Shown here: positions 1 through 11,000 of the stretch, one piece after another | Position numbering within the stretch: position 1 is the stretch's first letter | How the letters are laid out: every line of letters begins with the position of its first letter | NCBI RefSeq assembly: GCF_030463565.1 | Contig: NC_134652.1 | Location: 7,157,897 to 7,221,896 of the forward strand | Length of the DNA: 64,000 nucleotides | Origin: Pelecanus crispus | Taxonomy: Eukaryota > Chordata > Aves > Pelecaniformes > Pelecanidae | Direction: 5' to 3' | Position numbers and translations under genes: made by a program | The notes under the pieces: model-generated | Seen by the model: only the letters and a program-made list of their open reading frames with translations | What the model was told of the DNA's origin: nothing | Database searches by the model: none

Positions 1-200
1 CATTAAAAGCTGTCACCATATGTTCATAGAAAAATTTGGAACTTTTAAAAGTGGCCACCAATGTTTTTACCTGAGAAGATGAATATCTGTGAAAGCAGAT
101 CTTTTTCTCTGGATTTCCTGTATGTATGGAGTCCCTGTTTTTTAACAGTCAGGTGAAAGTACTATAAAGCATAACGTTAGTTTGTTTTTATGTTCTTTAG
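1..200 (+). other. TIAL1: TIAL1 intron, partial
   Basis: This is the 3' part of an intron whose 5' exon lies outside the window. It ends in a T-rich tract and an AG directly before the RRM3-encoding exon. I see nothing else in it. Confidence 0.8.
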
Positions 201-324
201 ATTTTCAACCCATGAAAGTGCAGCACATGCTATTGTTTCAGTTAACGGAACCACAATTGAAGGACATGTTGTTAAATGTTATTGGGGTAAAGAATCCCCT
301 GATATGACAAAAAACTTCCAACAG
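201..324 (+). CDS. TIAL1: TIAL1 (TIAR) exon encoding the end of RRM3
   Basis: TIAL1/TIAR binds U-rich RNA. It represses translation, nucleates stress granules and promotes use of weak 5' splice sites next to U-rich tracts, acting in both nucleus and cytoplasm. The first base completes an Arg codon split by the upstream intron. The next 41 codons read [16 protein letters not shown] and so on to [12 protein letters not shown]. These are the last helix and strand of the third RRM, including the VVKCYWGKE segment typical of TIA proteins. The sequence [11 protein letters not shown] separates TIAL1 from its paralogue TIA1, which diverges after CYWGKE. The exon is bounded by a polypyrimidine-AG acceptor and a CAG|GTAACT donor, and leaves phase 0. 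The 5' part of the gene, with RRM1, RRM2 and most of RRM3, is outside the window. Confidence 0.95.
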
Positions 325-809
325 GTAACTGCACTTTAACCTCTTCATTGTGTCACAAAAGCCATTGTGTATATACCTGTAATGCCTTCCCAGTTATAAT
401 AGCTAAATTTTGTGGTAGTGTTCTTACGAAACTCCGTGTTCTGTCTGAGTTATGTTCCAGTTGTTCATCAAATTGGGATACTGATTTTGATGGAATATCT
501 GTTGCTGTCTTCTGGATATGATTCAAGATAGGGAGAAACTTTGAGGTACTTCTGATTCTTGCTAGTTCACATACTGCAGACTAGGTGACTATGCAAACAA
601 ATATTCTTTGGTGTTTCAAACACACACAAACATGTTTTTCAGTACAAGGACCTAATTAAGTCACAGCGATATCTTATTTATTTTTCTGATTTCATTATTG
701 CTCGTTTTAGCCCTGTGATTGAGCACGCCAAAAGTATTGTCTTTAGCAGCACAAAAGGAACATACTCCATCTCTAGAACCGGAAGTACTATGAATTATTC
801 TCTCTTTAG
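325..809 (+). other. TIAL1: TIAL1 intron
   Basis: This 485-bp intron runs from GTAACT to a TCTCTCTTTAG acceptor. Short frames inside it on both strands are chance frames or extensions of the next exon. I see no other feature. Confidence 0.85.
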
Positions 810-949
810 GTGGATTACAGTCAGTGGGGGCAATGGAGCCAAGTATATGGAAATCCACAACAGTACGGGCAATATATGGCTAATGGCTGGCAAGTACCAT
901 CATACGGAATGTATGGCCAAGCATGGAATCAACAGGGTTTTGGAGTAGA
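810..949 (+). CDS. TIAL1: TIAL1 exon, Gln-rich C-terminal region, first part
   Basis: Forty-six codons plus two bases encode [11 protein letters not shown], then [16 protein letters not shown], then NQQGFGV. This is the start of the Q/Y/G-rich, prion-like C-terminal domain that drives TIA-family aggregation into stress granules. The family's usual form is preserved, with repeated QWGQW and QYGQYM units. The exon opens in phase 0 after CTTTAG and ends two bases into an Asp codon at a consensus GTGAGT donor. The spacing and sequence leave little doubt that it belongs to the same transcript as the RRM3 exon. Confidence 0.95.
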
Positions 950-1894
950 GTGAGTAATTGTATTTAATTTTTTAGAATATTCCAAGAATGTTGTATCTGA
1001 GTTTTGGGCTTATTTGGTTCAAGGATTGCACAAGGTTTCAAGCCTTAAGTGGACTCCTATGTGCTTAAAGCTCATGTTTAATGATTACCATGGACCACAT
1101 AATGGGGTGAGTCACTCTGACTTGGACTCGATCACACATCTTATGTGTATGGGTGTTTTGAGACTCAAGGCACAAAGACTTCTGTGATAGAGTTTCGGAT
1201 GGTATATTTTCCCATACCTAAAAATTTTCTGGATTGTGACTTGAGGTGGTGAATACTGGAGAGTCTGAACCAGGGAGCCCAGCTGTCTGCCTAACGGGCT
1301 CGTAACCCTGGAGAGAAGAAACTACATGCTGACATTTTAACTCGCGCAGCTTCAGAATTTGGGTGGGCTTTTAATACGTGATCTCTTGAAGACCGAAGTC
1401 TTCACAGCAACTTCTTGTTTGAACATACTTTTAAAGTAACTTCTTTGCTTACGTAATTCTTCATTATCTCTTGCCAATTAAACATATTAAGCCCTGATAA
1501 ACCTATCACTGGTATTCATGCCAAGTAGGCATTGGGAATTTTTTGCATTTCTCCATCACTGAAGTTGACTTACAGCCACCTGCGTGTGTACATGCCCTTG
1601 GAGGCGGTTGTCCTATGCAACTAGTACCCAAGGTTTGTGGGGCTTTTTTTTCTTTGTTCTTAAAAAGCTTATGATATTTTCAAGAATCGCATGTTGTAGC
1701 ACTTAACCTGAATCACTCTTTAGAGAGAAGAAGGAATTGTTCTATTTTGGTATGAATAATAGTGTAGGAAATATGTTTTTATGTTCTTGTTTTTAGTCTG
1801 TTGTCTCGTAAATAACTTGACTGGCTTGCGTGATTATTTTTCCTTTTTTTTTTCTTTCCGTTTCCTGTTTTTAACTATCCTGTTTCTTTTTAAG
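950..1894 (+). other. TIAL1: TIAL1 last intron
   Basis: This 945-bp intron runs from GTGAGT to a long T-rich tract ending TTTTTAAG. The frame at about 1781-1972 merely runs across the acceptor in the wrong phase. I see nothing else in it. Confidence 0.85.
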
Positions 1895-2012
1895 CCAATC
1901 TCCATCTGCTGCCTGGATGGGTGGATTTGGTGCTCAACCTGCCCAGGGACAAGGTGCTCCTGTAATACCTAACCAAGCTGGATATGGTATGGCAAGCTAC
2001 CAAACGCAGTGA
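1895..2012 (+). CDS. TIAL1: TIAL1 terminal coding exon
   Basis: The first C completes the Asp codon from the previous exon. The remaining 38 codons read QSPSAAWMGGFGAQPAQGQG, then APVIPNQAGYGMASYQTQ, and end at TGA. The ending GYGMASYQTQ is the conserved C-terminus of vertebrate TIAL1. The proline stretch before it looks shorter than in my recollection of mammalian TIAL1, where several prolines precede VIPP; that comparison is from memory. The TGA is at 2010-2012, and the 3' UTR follows. Confidence 0.95.
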
Positions 2013-2248
2013 GCTGGGACTCTGTTTAAAAGTGTGTATTTCATGATAGGCTGCAGTTTCCAGTGACATTCTGAAGACTGGAATGTAGACAATGAAAAAA
2101 GAAAATATTTATTTTAAAAATGGAAATGTTTGGAACCTTTAGCACAGCTTTGCTTTGGTGAAGGACACAAATGTCTTCTAGTTCTGCCTTTTTAAGTTTT
2201 TGTTCATGATGGATATGAACATGTTTTTCTTTGTGTACAAAAATTAAA

Positions 2249-2263
2249 AATAAAGTCAATAAA
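2249..2263 (+). terminator. TIAL1: Tandem AATAAA poly(A) signals, proximal TIAL1 end
   Basis: Two AATAAA hexamers at 2249-2254 and 2258-2263 lie about 240 bases after the TIAL1 stop codon. They are the best proximal cleavage signal for TIAL1. Confidence 0.6.
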
Positions 2264-4992
2264 GACAATTCTGACTACAAATTTTGATATAGTAGGAGAA
2301 ATGGCTAATGAATTTGATCCTTAGGTTACCATTCCATTTTTTTGTTCTGTCTTCAGTGTTTTATATCACTGTGCTTTTTAAGAGAAATGACGTTGAAAAA
2401 CAGCAAGTTGCTTTTAATTGAACACACATCCTGAAATAAACTGTGGACCAATCATTACAACCTGCTAGACAGTATTGATTTTTCAAGAAACCTATGGGCG
2501 TAGCTCAGAAAGTGTATGTAGGTCTTGGAATAATTTTTTTAAAAAATATTTAATTTTTCTACATGCTTAAAGAAGACAGTCTGATACAAAGAATAGCTCA
2601 GTCTAAAATGAAAAACAGTACTGTCTGAGTAATTTCACAGAACTTTTACTGTCCACATTCAGGCACACGTTAAAACTTTACAGAGCTGGTTTGCTTATTA
2701 AGACTGTAGTAATTTGCATTTAATTTTGAGAAGTAAAAACGTTTTTGCAAGTATGTTGTTTGTATTCAAATCAGACAGTCATACTTGCGCTTTTACATAA
2801 AGTTTGAAGGCTACACATTGTAAATATTTCATAATTACAGTGTTTCAAAAGCATGCTCAAACATAGAAGTAGCAATGTAATTATTCAAAGTAATACTTAA
2901 TATACTCTACTGCTTTAAATGCAGTAGATTGACAAGAATGTGCAAGACTGACATTTCCAAAGTTGGCTATTATGTAAAGTTACATAAAGAACTATAACAA
3001 AGAGCCTTAATTTTAATTTCATAAATCTTTAATGCATCACCTTTTGGTCATTAGAAATACGAATTTTTTGCTTTACATTATTTGGTATGTAAATACCTTG
3101 GTTAACAACCTTGTAAACCTATTTCAAGGTTATTATAAGTTGTATAGTATCTTAAGTGTTTTGAAAAATCTTGATGTTTTTTAAGTCTAGAAATATTTTG
3201 CCCAAGAATTTTTTAACAAGATTGTTAAAAACATCTTATTTTAGAGAATATTCAATGTGCCATTTGGTAAATGAGATGCAGTTGAAACAGTACACTGAGT
3301 TGTGACTTATTTTTAATTAAAGTTTTTGTCTTTATGGGTGGTTTGCATGTGATGAACCTGTACAGAGGCTGGGTTGTTTGTGTACTGAGTGTGTAAATGG
3401 ATAAATCATGAAGATGTTTAAATGGTATACTTGGGTTATTTCTGAATTATTTTATGGATACGTTGATATAAACTGCCTCAATAAATTTGAAGTTGAAAAT
3501 GAATGTAAGTTAGATATAAGTACTGTGTCTTACCTGTGACAGCTAGGGGGTGCAAATGTTTCAGCTGTACACTGAAACACCCTGAGGCAGGCACAAGTAA
3601 AAAAAAAAAAAAAAAAAAGTAGGATTTGCAGTGATAGTTCAGTGAAGCAAACTTGCATTTTAAAAGAAACAGAATGTTTGATTTTAGAGATGATAGTTCT
3701 AAATGAGTGTCTGAGAAGCTGCATATTTTTTTCTTTTCTGTTTCTTGCCATGCAGGTGTTGCAAGTTAGAATAGATTTTGAAATGGAAACTTGCAGTTTT
3801 GTTAAACCCAGCCAGGTTGTGCAAATAACTACACTTAATGCTGTAGCAAATCACATGAGGTTTTTTCCTCCTCTTCTACTTGACATGCTTAATAGTACCT
3901 TGACCAGGTTGAAACCTTGATCAGGTTGAAAGTGAGATATACTGGAAGAGCAATTTAGTCAGTTGGCTCAACTGTACCCAGAGATACTTGTAACTCTGGG
4001 CATCTAATGCATGCAATAATGACTGAAGTTAGTGTGGAACCGTAAGTGCTTGTGATGACAGAATTGGCCCTTTATCTCTGTTTCTCCTTTATGGTATACG
4101 TAGTGTTTTTCCGCTCAAGTTAGGAATATTGTCTACAGGACTTTTGTTTTTCTATAAATTTTGTATATATGTGTATATCTACGCGAGGATCGGCCTATAC
4201 ATTGTAGTTTGGGGAAAAAAATCACAAGTAAGTCCACATTTTTGTTACACTTAATCTGGTTTTTAAAAAAAAAAATCATGAGTCAGTAGGTATCTGAATT
4301 GCAAGTTACTTTAGGATTTCTTGGACTTCACTTGAGATGTGGGGTTTCTACATAGGTGTTTGACATACGACTACGTTCTGGATGCATGCTGGTATGTAAG
4401 CAGTATGTTCTTTAGGCGCTACTGAAGATTTAGATGATGCAAGTACATTGCCACATAAATGCCCATATAAATGGGTGTAAGATTAAGGCAGTGATCTTTC
4501 AGGTCTCAATGTGTAGATCACCTTAATTCTGATTATTTAATATGCCTGCTGTGGAGCTGGGCCGTACCTGACCTGTATTTCAGGATGAAAGATAGGATAT
4601 ACTTTCTCATTTAAGTATTTTGTCATTGATTTTTATACAGCTTTTCTTTAATGGTGATATTTCTTCGCAGACTGCTCAAGATATGGGAATCTCCAGTGTC
4701 CTTTAATGTTTCTGTAGCACTGCGAGGAAGAGTTGTAACTTGGATTGCTTTCTACTCAGTAGCGTTCATAAATGCATCACTGACAATTTTTTGGCACCAA
4801 AGAGCCTCTTGCATCATACTGCTTTTACTGAGTGACTGTTACACTGTTGTAATTTCTCTAACTACAGAAATCAACCACTACCTAACCCCTTACCACTAGG
4901 TTTTGGATTTGAAAAAGTACTGATTTATCATGGCTTAAGTTAATGCGTGCAACCTGAAGCAAGGTTGTAATCTGCATTTGCAGAAAATGTTC

Positions 4993-4998
4993 AATAAA
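4993..4998 (+). terminator. TIAL1: Candidate distal TIAL1 poly(A) signal
   Basis: A canonical AATAAA is followed within 40-70 bases by T- and GT-rich sequence. It may be the end of a long TIAL1 3' UTR. No transcript evidence is available here. Confidence 0.35.
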
Positions 4999-5010
4999 AG
5001 TGAAACATGA

Positions 5011-8000
5011 TAAAGGGCTTATCCTGTATTGTCATCTGTCAAAACGTTGTCCCTCTTTGCTGTAAAACTGACAACAGGCATATAAGGCTGAACTTGTAAA
5101 CTATGCACTTGCAATCATGTAAAAGATGTTTTATTTAAAACTTTTCGTACAAACCCATTTTGTATTTTGCAGAGTTGCAGTACTGAGGCTGTAAATCTAA
5201 GGTTACATGTAGCTTTTCATCAGTCCTGCCTCCTTGTGTATATTCGTTAACAGTTTTCAGACATGCTCTTCCTGGAGAACCTTCTTCTTTACTAAGATAA
5301 CTTCATGAGAGCTATTCACTGTATCCGAACCATTTCCTTCATTTCACTTGCCAAAAAAGTCTCACAGTGAATAAGGCTTAGTTTTGCAGAAAATTAGTGA
5401 TTTGTTTTTCTTGTGTTTGTACACAAGGAAGCAGACTTAAACTGTATGGACATGATTAGTGTCTGATACTACTTAAATTATCTGACTGTTTTTGAACAAG
5501 GGCACAAGTCTTTGTTTTAATCACGTGGAACTGTTTCCTGGTCAGCAATAAAAGATTTTGTTGCACTGTTCTTACATTGCAAGATACAGGCAATCTTTTA
5601 TTCAGTATGCTTCCAAGAAATGGATGGGGGTTGTAAAGAACTGCCTTGTTCCAGCTTGAATTCTTGTGTATAGATACAGTTTGGGATCTGGATTGCTGCT
5701 GTAATAGCAAAAGGAAGTTGTTCTTTTGAAACTGAGTGAGAATTTGTTTGTTCTGATACATGTGGTGCCTGTTCAACATCGGTAGATTAAAGGGTTTCAC
5801 TAGGCAGTAATGTTTCTGTTCATAAAAAGGCAGCTGCAAGGCAATAGCTGCTGGGAAGGTCTTCACTGTGTTTCATTTTGGCCAACTTTTCGTGAATCCC
5901 GTTGATTGTTTTTAAAAAACATTAAAAAGGTATTTGTGTTTTTCAGTATCATACGGATAAACCCCACCACCACCTTTACCATCACTTCAAATCAAAGAAA
6001 ATGCTGAAATGTTTACCGAATGTTTTGCTTTAAAAAAATCCCCAGGACTTTATGTTGATGGGCGAACACCCATTCTGTCATCTTTCTGGGGATGTCTGCT
6101 GATCTAGATCATGGATGTGAATGACATGCTCTGCTCACTCACATTTAAAGGGTAACGACTCAAAGTTAATTTGACATCAGTAATGATTATTTCAATACAA
6201 GTAATTCTTGCTTAAATACACAGCCACTCATGCTTTGATTGAAGCTGATCTGAATCTTCTGTGGTTATTAAAGTATTCCTGATACGCTGTGGGAAGAAAC
6301 ATGGCTTTACCTTTTATCTTAGTATTCAAGCTGTCAGAGTTGCATAGTTGGTATTGCTTTGTTAGAAGAAAAACACTTAATGGAGGTGTGTCAGAGAATT
6401 CAGTGTAAGCTGACTTTTCTGTAGCGATGGGTGATAGCATTTGAATATTTCCCTTTGAAAACATGGGATCAGTTGCTATTCTTTGCACGGCCCAGGTTCT
6501 CACTGACCCCAGATACTGGGCAGCTGTCCTTCCCAGCTGCTTGCAGGGAAGGGAGGAGGAGGAAAGGGAAAAATGGTGAGACTAGGTGGTATGCACACCA
6601 GACTAGCGTGCATGATGCAGCAGCATCAGTGCCAAGTCATATTGTCAAAGATGTTTAAAATCGTGACAGGCTTACGCAGATACCCCGGTAGCATCCAAAG
6701 GATTGTGACCATTCAGACACAAACTTGCTTTATCTCCTTGTTTAAAATAACGTTGCTTTGAAATTACAAGCAATTTAAAATTACACATAACCTTTGGCCA
6801 TTTTCTTTTTGGTTCCTGAGAAAACACGCACATCAAACAGCCAAGCTAGAATACCAAAGTTGACTAAACAAATAAAGAAAACTTAAAGGAGCAAATTGCA
6901 TTAAGCATCTGAATTTGTAGACCTTTGTTTAATCTAGACCTCTCAGCTTGGCATTCTATTGTTTGTCTTTTGTTCTTTTAAATGTATAATTTCTGGAGCA
7001 GGGGTGGGTAGGAACTGAATAAGAACCACAAGTCTACCACATGAAGCACTGAATAATGCTTACATTTCCTAGACGGAAATTGACTTACTGGAGCCAACTC
7101 TGCAGAAGTTTAAATGTCACAGGTGAAGATGGAAAGCCGCTGTCCTCCATTTGGGTAGTTAGTTCTTTGACCTTAATAAATGGAGAATTATTATTGGGGT
7201 GCTGTTCCGTGACAAATGCTCTTTGTGGTTTCTTTGGTCCTTTCAGTAGAGCAGATCTTTTTCATTCCACAAATGATTTGTTTCCTCTTAATGCTGGATT
7301 ATCAAGCATGATCAGAAAGACCAATTGATACAATTTATTGCTTAGCTCAAATTTTCCAACTCGGGTGCTGACTGCAGGGAAAATAACCCTCATAGTTATT
7401 AAAAGGACCATTTAATTTTGCAGTAGACCTTTGTAGAACCATTTCTGCTTGAGTTTTACTTGCACCTGAAGGCACAAGGAGGCTACCCGAATACACCTTA
7501 GACCGTAAAGATGGAATCAACCTCTTGGAGCTGCTGTTACATGCTGCCGTACCGGATCACTGTTGTACAGTCAAATGCTGTGGAAACATTTATGCCTTGC
7601 TGCTTATTTTAAGTGCAAAGGTTGTGTTCTGTACAGAATAAATCTGTCCTGTGTATGTGCAAATACTCAGAGAAGGCTGAGGTCCGACATTATTTTCTGA
7701 ACTCTTGCTATCTTAGTGTGAATTAGGGCTTCTTTCATTTACAGGTATGTGCTACGGTTTTGTAGGAGAAATTTCTGTTGTATTTGTGGCTAATTACCTA
7801 AAAACGTGGCTAATTTCAGACAGACTTTAAGAAAAATAAAATATGACTATTTCTAGGCTATTACTCCTAGATGAGCCTTGCCCTCTACTTGGATTTATGT
7901 ACTCCATGGAATAAGGATATGACAGTCCATGAAATGTCTTTCAATGTCTTTTCAGAAGTGAGCAAATTACTATAATCTTGCAGTACGCATATAACAAGAC

Positions 8001-11000
8001 CTTGTTCTAGAAGCGTAACAGCTGTTCATATGTATTGCTAAGATAATTTGAAATGGTCAATACCTGAGGTCAGAGGACCAACATACTGCTGAATATATGT
8101 TGCATTTTGAAGAAGATTTAAGGCCAGTATACAAGGTGATGCTGTGTTCATGTTGACTTCTGAGGGCATTCCTTCCAGCATCTTTTTGCTTTATGGCCTT
8201 TTAAGAAACAATATAGAACCTGTCCTCCCAAGATGTATACATGGAAGTTTGGCGAGGTATGCGATACTGTGCTTTAAATACATTTTACAGGGTCGCAGCA
8301 TCTAGCAACAACTGCCTGACAAGCTGCATAGGTTAGAAAACTGATGGTTTTTTTAAATGCTTCTACAGCAAAATCTTACTGGAAGGTATTGCTGCAGTCG
8401 TCTCTGTGTGTATGACTTTGAAATAAAAGGAAGGCAAGATGCAGTCTCATTAGAAGTATCCAAGTATGTCCAAATCTTCGTTTATAGAGCCTGTAGAAAC
8501 AGGCATTCCTTCATAACTATTTTTGTTATAGAAAATACGTATGGATACGTAAATTGTGGGTTGTGATTCAGTTATTAAGGCTATATATCTCTCATTTTTC
8601 ACACCCTGTCTATTGCTGTGTTTCTCACTTTTAATTATGTATGTTTCTAGTCAACAGAGTTGTACTTGCTTTTCATGCACAAGGAGCCAATCTGTTGCAT
8701 TTGCATCTGGTTCTTAGCAGAAACACACGCTGACCTCAGGTATCATTTTTAATGTTCCCCTCTATTGCAAAAATCTTTGATTTCTGTACTCTATGCATGT
8801 GTCGATAGTTACAGATGGATGTTGACAGCATGTGTTAAGTACTTTTTTTTTTTTTTTTGGTATCTTCAGGTTTGTACCAGACTAGACATAATTCACAAAA
8901 ACTGAGATTTCTTTACTGCGCCCCCCCAATCAGTCCTAACTACATATAATCCAGAGGGGCTTAGAATGCTTTTAAGGTTTTGATGATGATTTCTGAATTA
9001 ATTTCTAGTTGAATATATGAATATTGTCTTACCAAGTCAAGTTTTTTATTGCTGTAAAATTGGTTATTGAAAACCATATTTCTTCATCTCAAGTTTTAAT
9101 TCATGGTACTACTTTATTTTCTGAAAGCTGTTCTTAAATCCTGCAGGTACCCTGGAGGGTAAAAAAGTCAACATGTACCTTTCTTTTCTTTTTTTAATTT
9201 AAAGGCAATATAAAAGGAAAATAAAATCATTCACCTTAATTCTTCTTTATAGAAGAAAGTTGAAGAAAGTAAGATTAGTTTAGCTGTAAGGTTTTTGTCA
9301 AACTTAGATATGCATTTAATACTAACCTAACGAAACATTTTTACTTCTTCACTGTCAGATGCAAAGGAGAACATAAAACTTTGTTTTAAAAAAAATCACC
9401 CAGTTAAATTGCAAGCTTTGAAACTTGGTAGTGTTTTTTTTTCCTCAGTGCAATTTATGAAGAGGTCTAGGTATAACATAAAAGGTAGGAGCACTACTGG
9501 AATTAGCCTGTAATTCAGTTTCTGCATGTTTAAATGTCGCTGCTAGAGTTTTGCAGTCTGTGTTTTGGCGTGCATAAAGCTGCTGGAGTTGGAGGTATTG
9601 AGGAATGTTCCACAAGATTAGGGATAAAAGTTGACTCTGTGAACCTCCTTATACTAGCAAGTATTACAAAGGAGTGAGTTGGAGCTTTCTCTGAGTTCAA
9701 AGTGAGGGGTGCTGGACAAATTCCCCTGATTTATTTAGGCAAGCCTGAAACAGAATACAGTTTTCTACCAGAATTCTCTTCAAAGCTATTTTATGTCCCT
9801 GACAGGACGGGTATGTTTATATTTTCTGTGTGTATCTTATTAAAAGATTAAACAAAAAGTTTTATTATCTGCTCTTTTACTCTGGTATTTGTGAATCTTC
9901 AGATGGTAAATGCATTTAGCTAAGACTTACAAAACTTGATTTGAAACTAAAAGTGGCTTGCTGGTTTAAGGTTAATATAACTACAATGTGACTCTTGGCT
10001 TTGAACTGAAAAAAATACCGGATCTTAACGACATCAAATCACGTTGCTTTCTCCAAAAGGAGTGGGCTTAACCACACTCGTGTGTTCTAGCAGGGAGCCC
10101 GTCGTTGATTTCTTTGTGTTTAAACTGTGAAAACATAGGAGCTAAAATATTTAGATTAAAAAAAAAAAAAATCTGAGTCCCTCTAGGTTCATGATATTCT
10201 GTGTGCATTTCAGCATTGGCTGATTTGGAAGGAAAAACTTCAAAGCCGTGTTTGCCAACTCATTGTGAACACAAAGATGAATATTCATGAAGTTTGAAAC
10301 CTGGTTTTATGTATTGAATCTATGATACTTCGAACAGTCTATGACTTCTATGCATGTGTTCTTATGGATTAAAATACCTTGTGTTTTCTGGCCAGAATAG
10401 TTTGCATTGTGGTATCTAGTCTTATTTTCTACTGTTAGCTGTAATGTCACATCACATGAGGTCAGGTTTGCCCATCTATAGAATGTATGGTGACGGATCA
10501 CTTTCTGTTTAAATTCAGGTGAAAACATATTTGGGCAAAATGCTGAACTGTTAGCCATATTCAAAAAGTCCTTTGAAAGTTACAAAATCGCAGTACTGTT
10601 TGGGTTTGCTTTCTGAATCTCTTACAGAAGTGAGGCTGAAGTGGTTAGTCCTTGGGTTTAAGTGAAAACGAATTTTCTTAGAAATCAATACAGTCAAAAG
10701 CCATGCTCATTTGCTTTAGAGGTTTTTGAGGAAACTTAAACATCTTGTCCTCTGTCTTTTCAGCTCATAAAACCTCCTTGCCAATTATGAGCCAAGATTG
10801 TTAAAAGGAAAAAAAAATTCAAATTCTCACAAGGATGCTCTGGCTTCGGTATTACAAGCAGGAAACTTGCAGTAGAAATCCCGGCGCATGGGCTTTGGAA
10901 TCACACTAGTCTAGTCGAACTTCTCATGTGAGCTCTGGTTTTTTGTAGCATCTGTTCTACCGCATGCCCTGGCAAAGAAAATGGTGCTGGGGACGGTGGT

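Larger units (their letters stand above)
2013..5010 (+). other. TIAL1: TIAL1 3' UTR with several candidate ends
   Basis: The AT-rich sequence after the stop lacks long open frames. Candidate poly(A) signals AATAAA lie at 2249-2254, 2258-2263, 3480-3485 and 4993-4998. The first pair would give a UTR of about 270 bases. The last would give about 3 kb, in keeping with the long 3' UTRs known for TIA-family genes. Which ends are used cannot be told from sequence. The 5010 boundary is an estimate. A 20-base A run at 3599-3618 could be a template-encoded poly(A) tract or a small retroposed tail. Confidence 0.55.

Noticed and set aside
3599..3618. A20 run as a retroposon tail
   Set aside because: No recognisable element or target duplication precedes it. 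A simple homopolymer is enough to explain it.
5456..5866. 136-codon - strand ORF downstream of TIAL1
   Set aside because: It has no ATG at its start, low-complexity Gln/Leu runs and no splice support. Likely chance.
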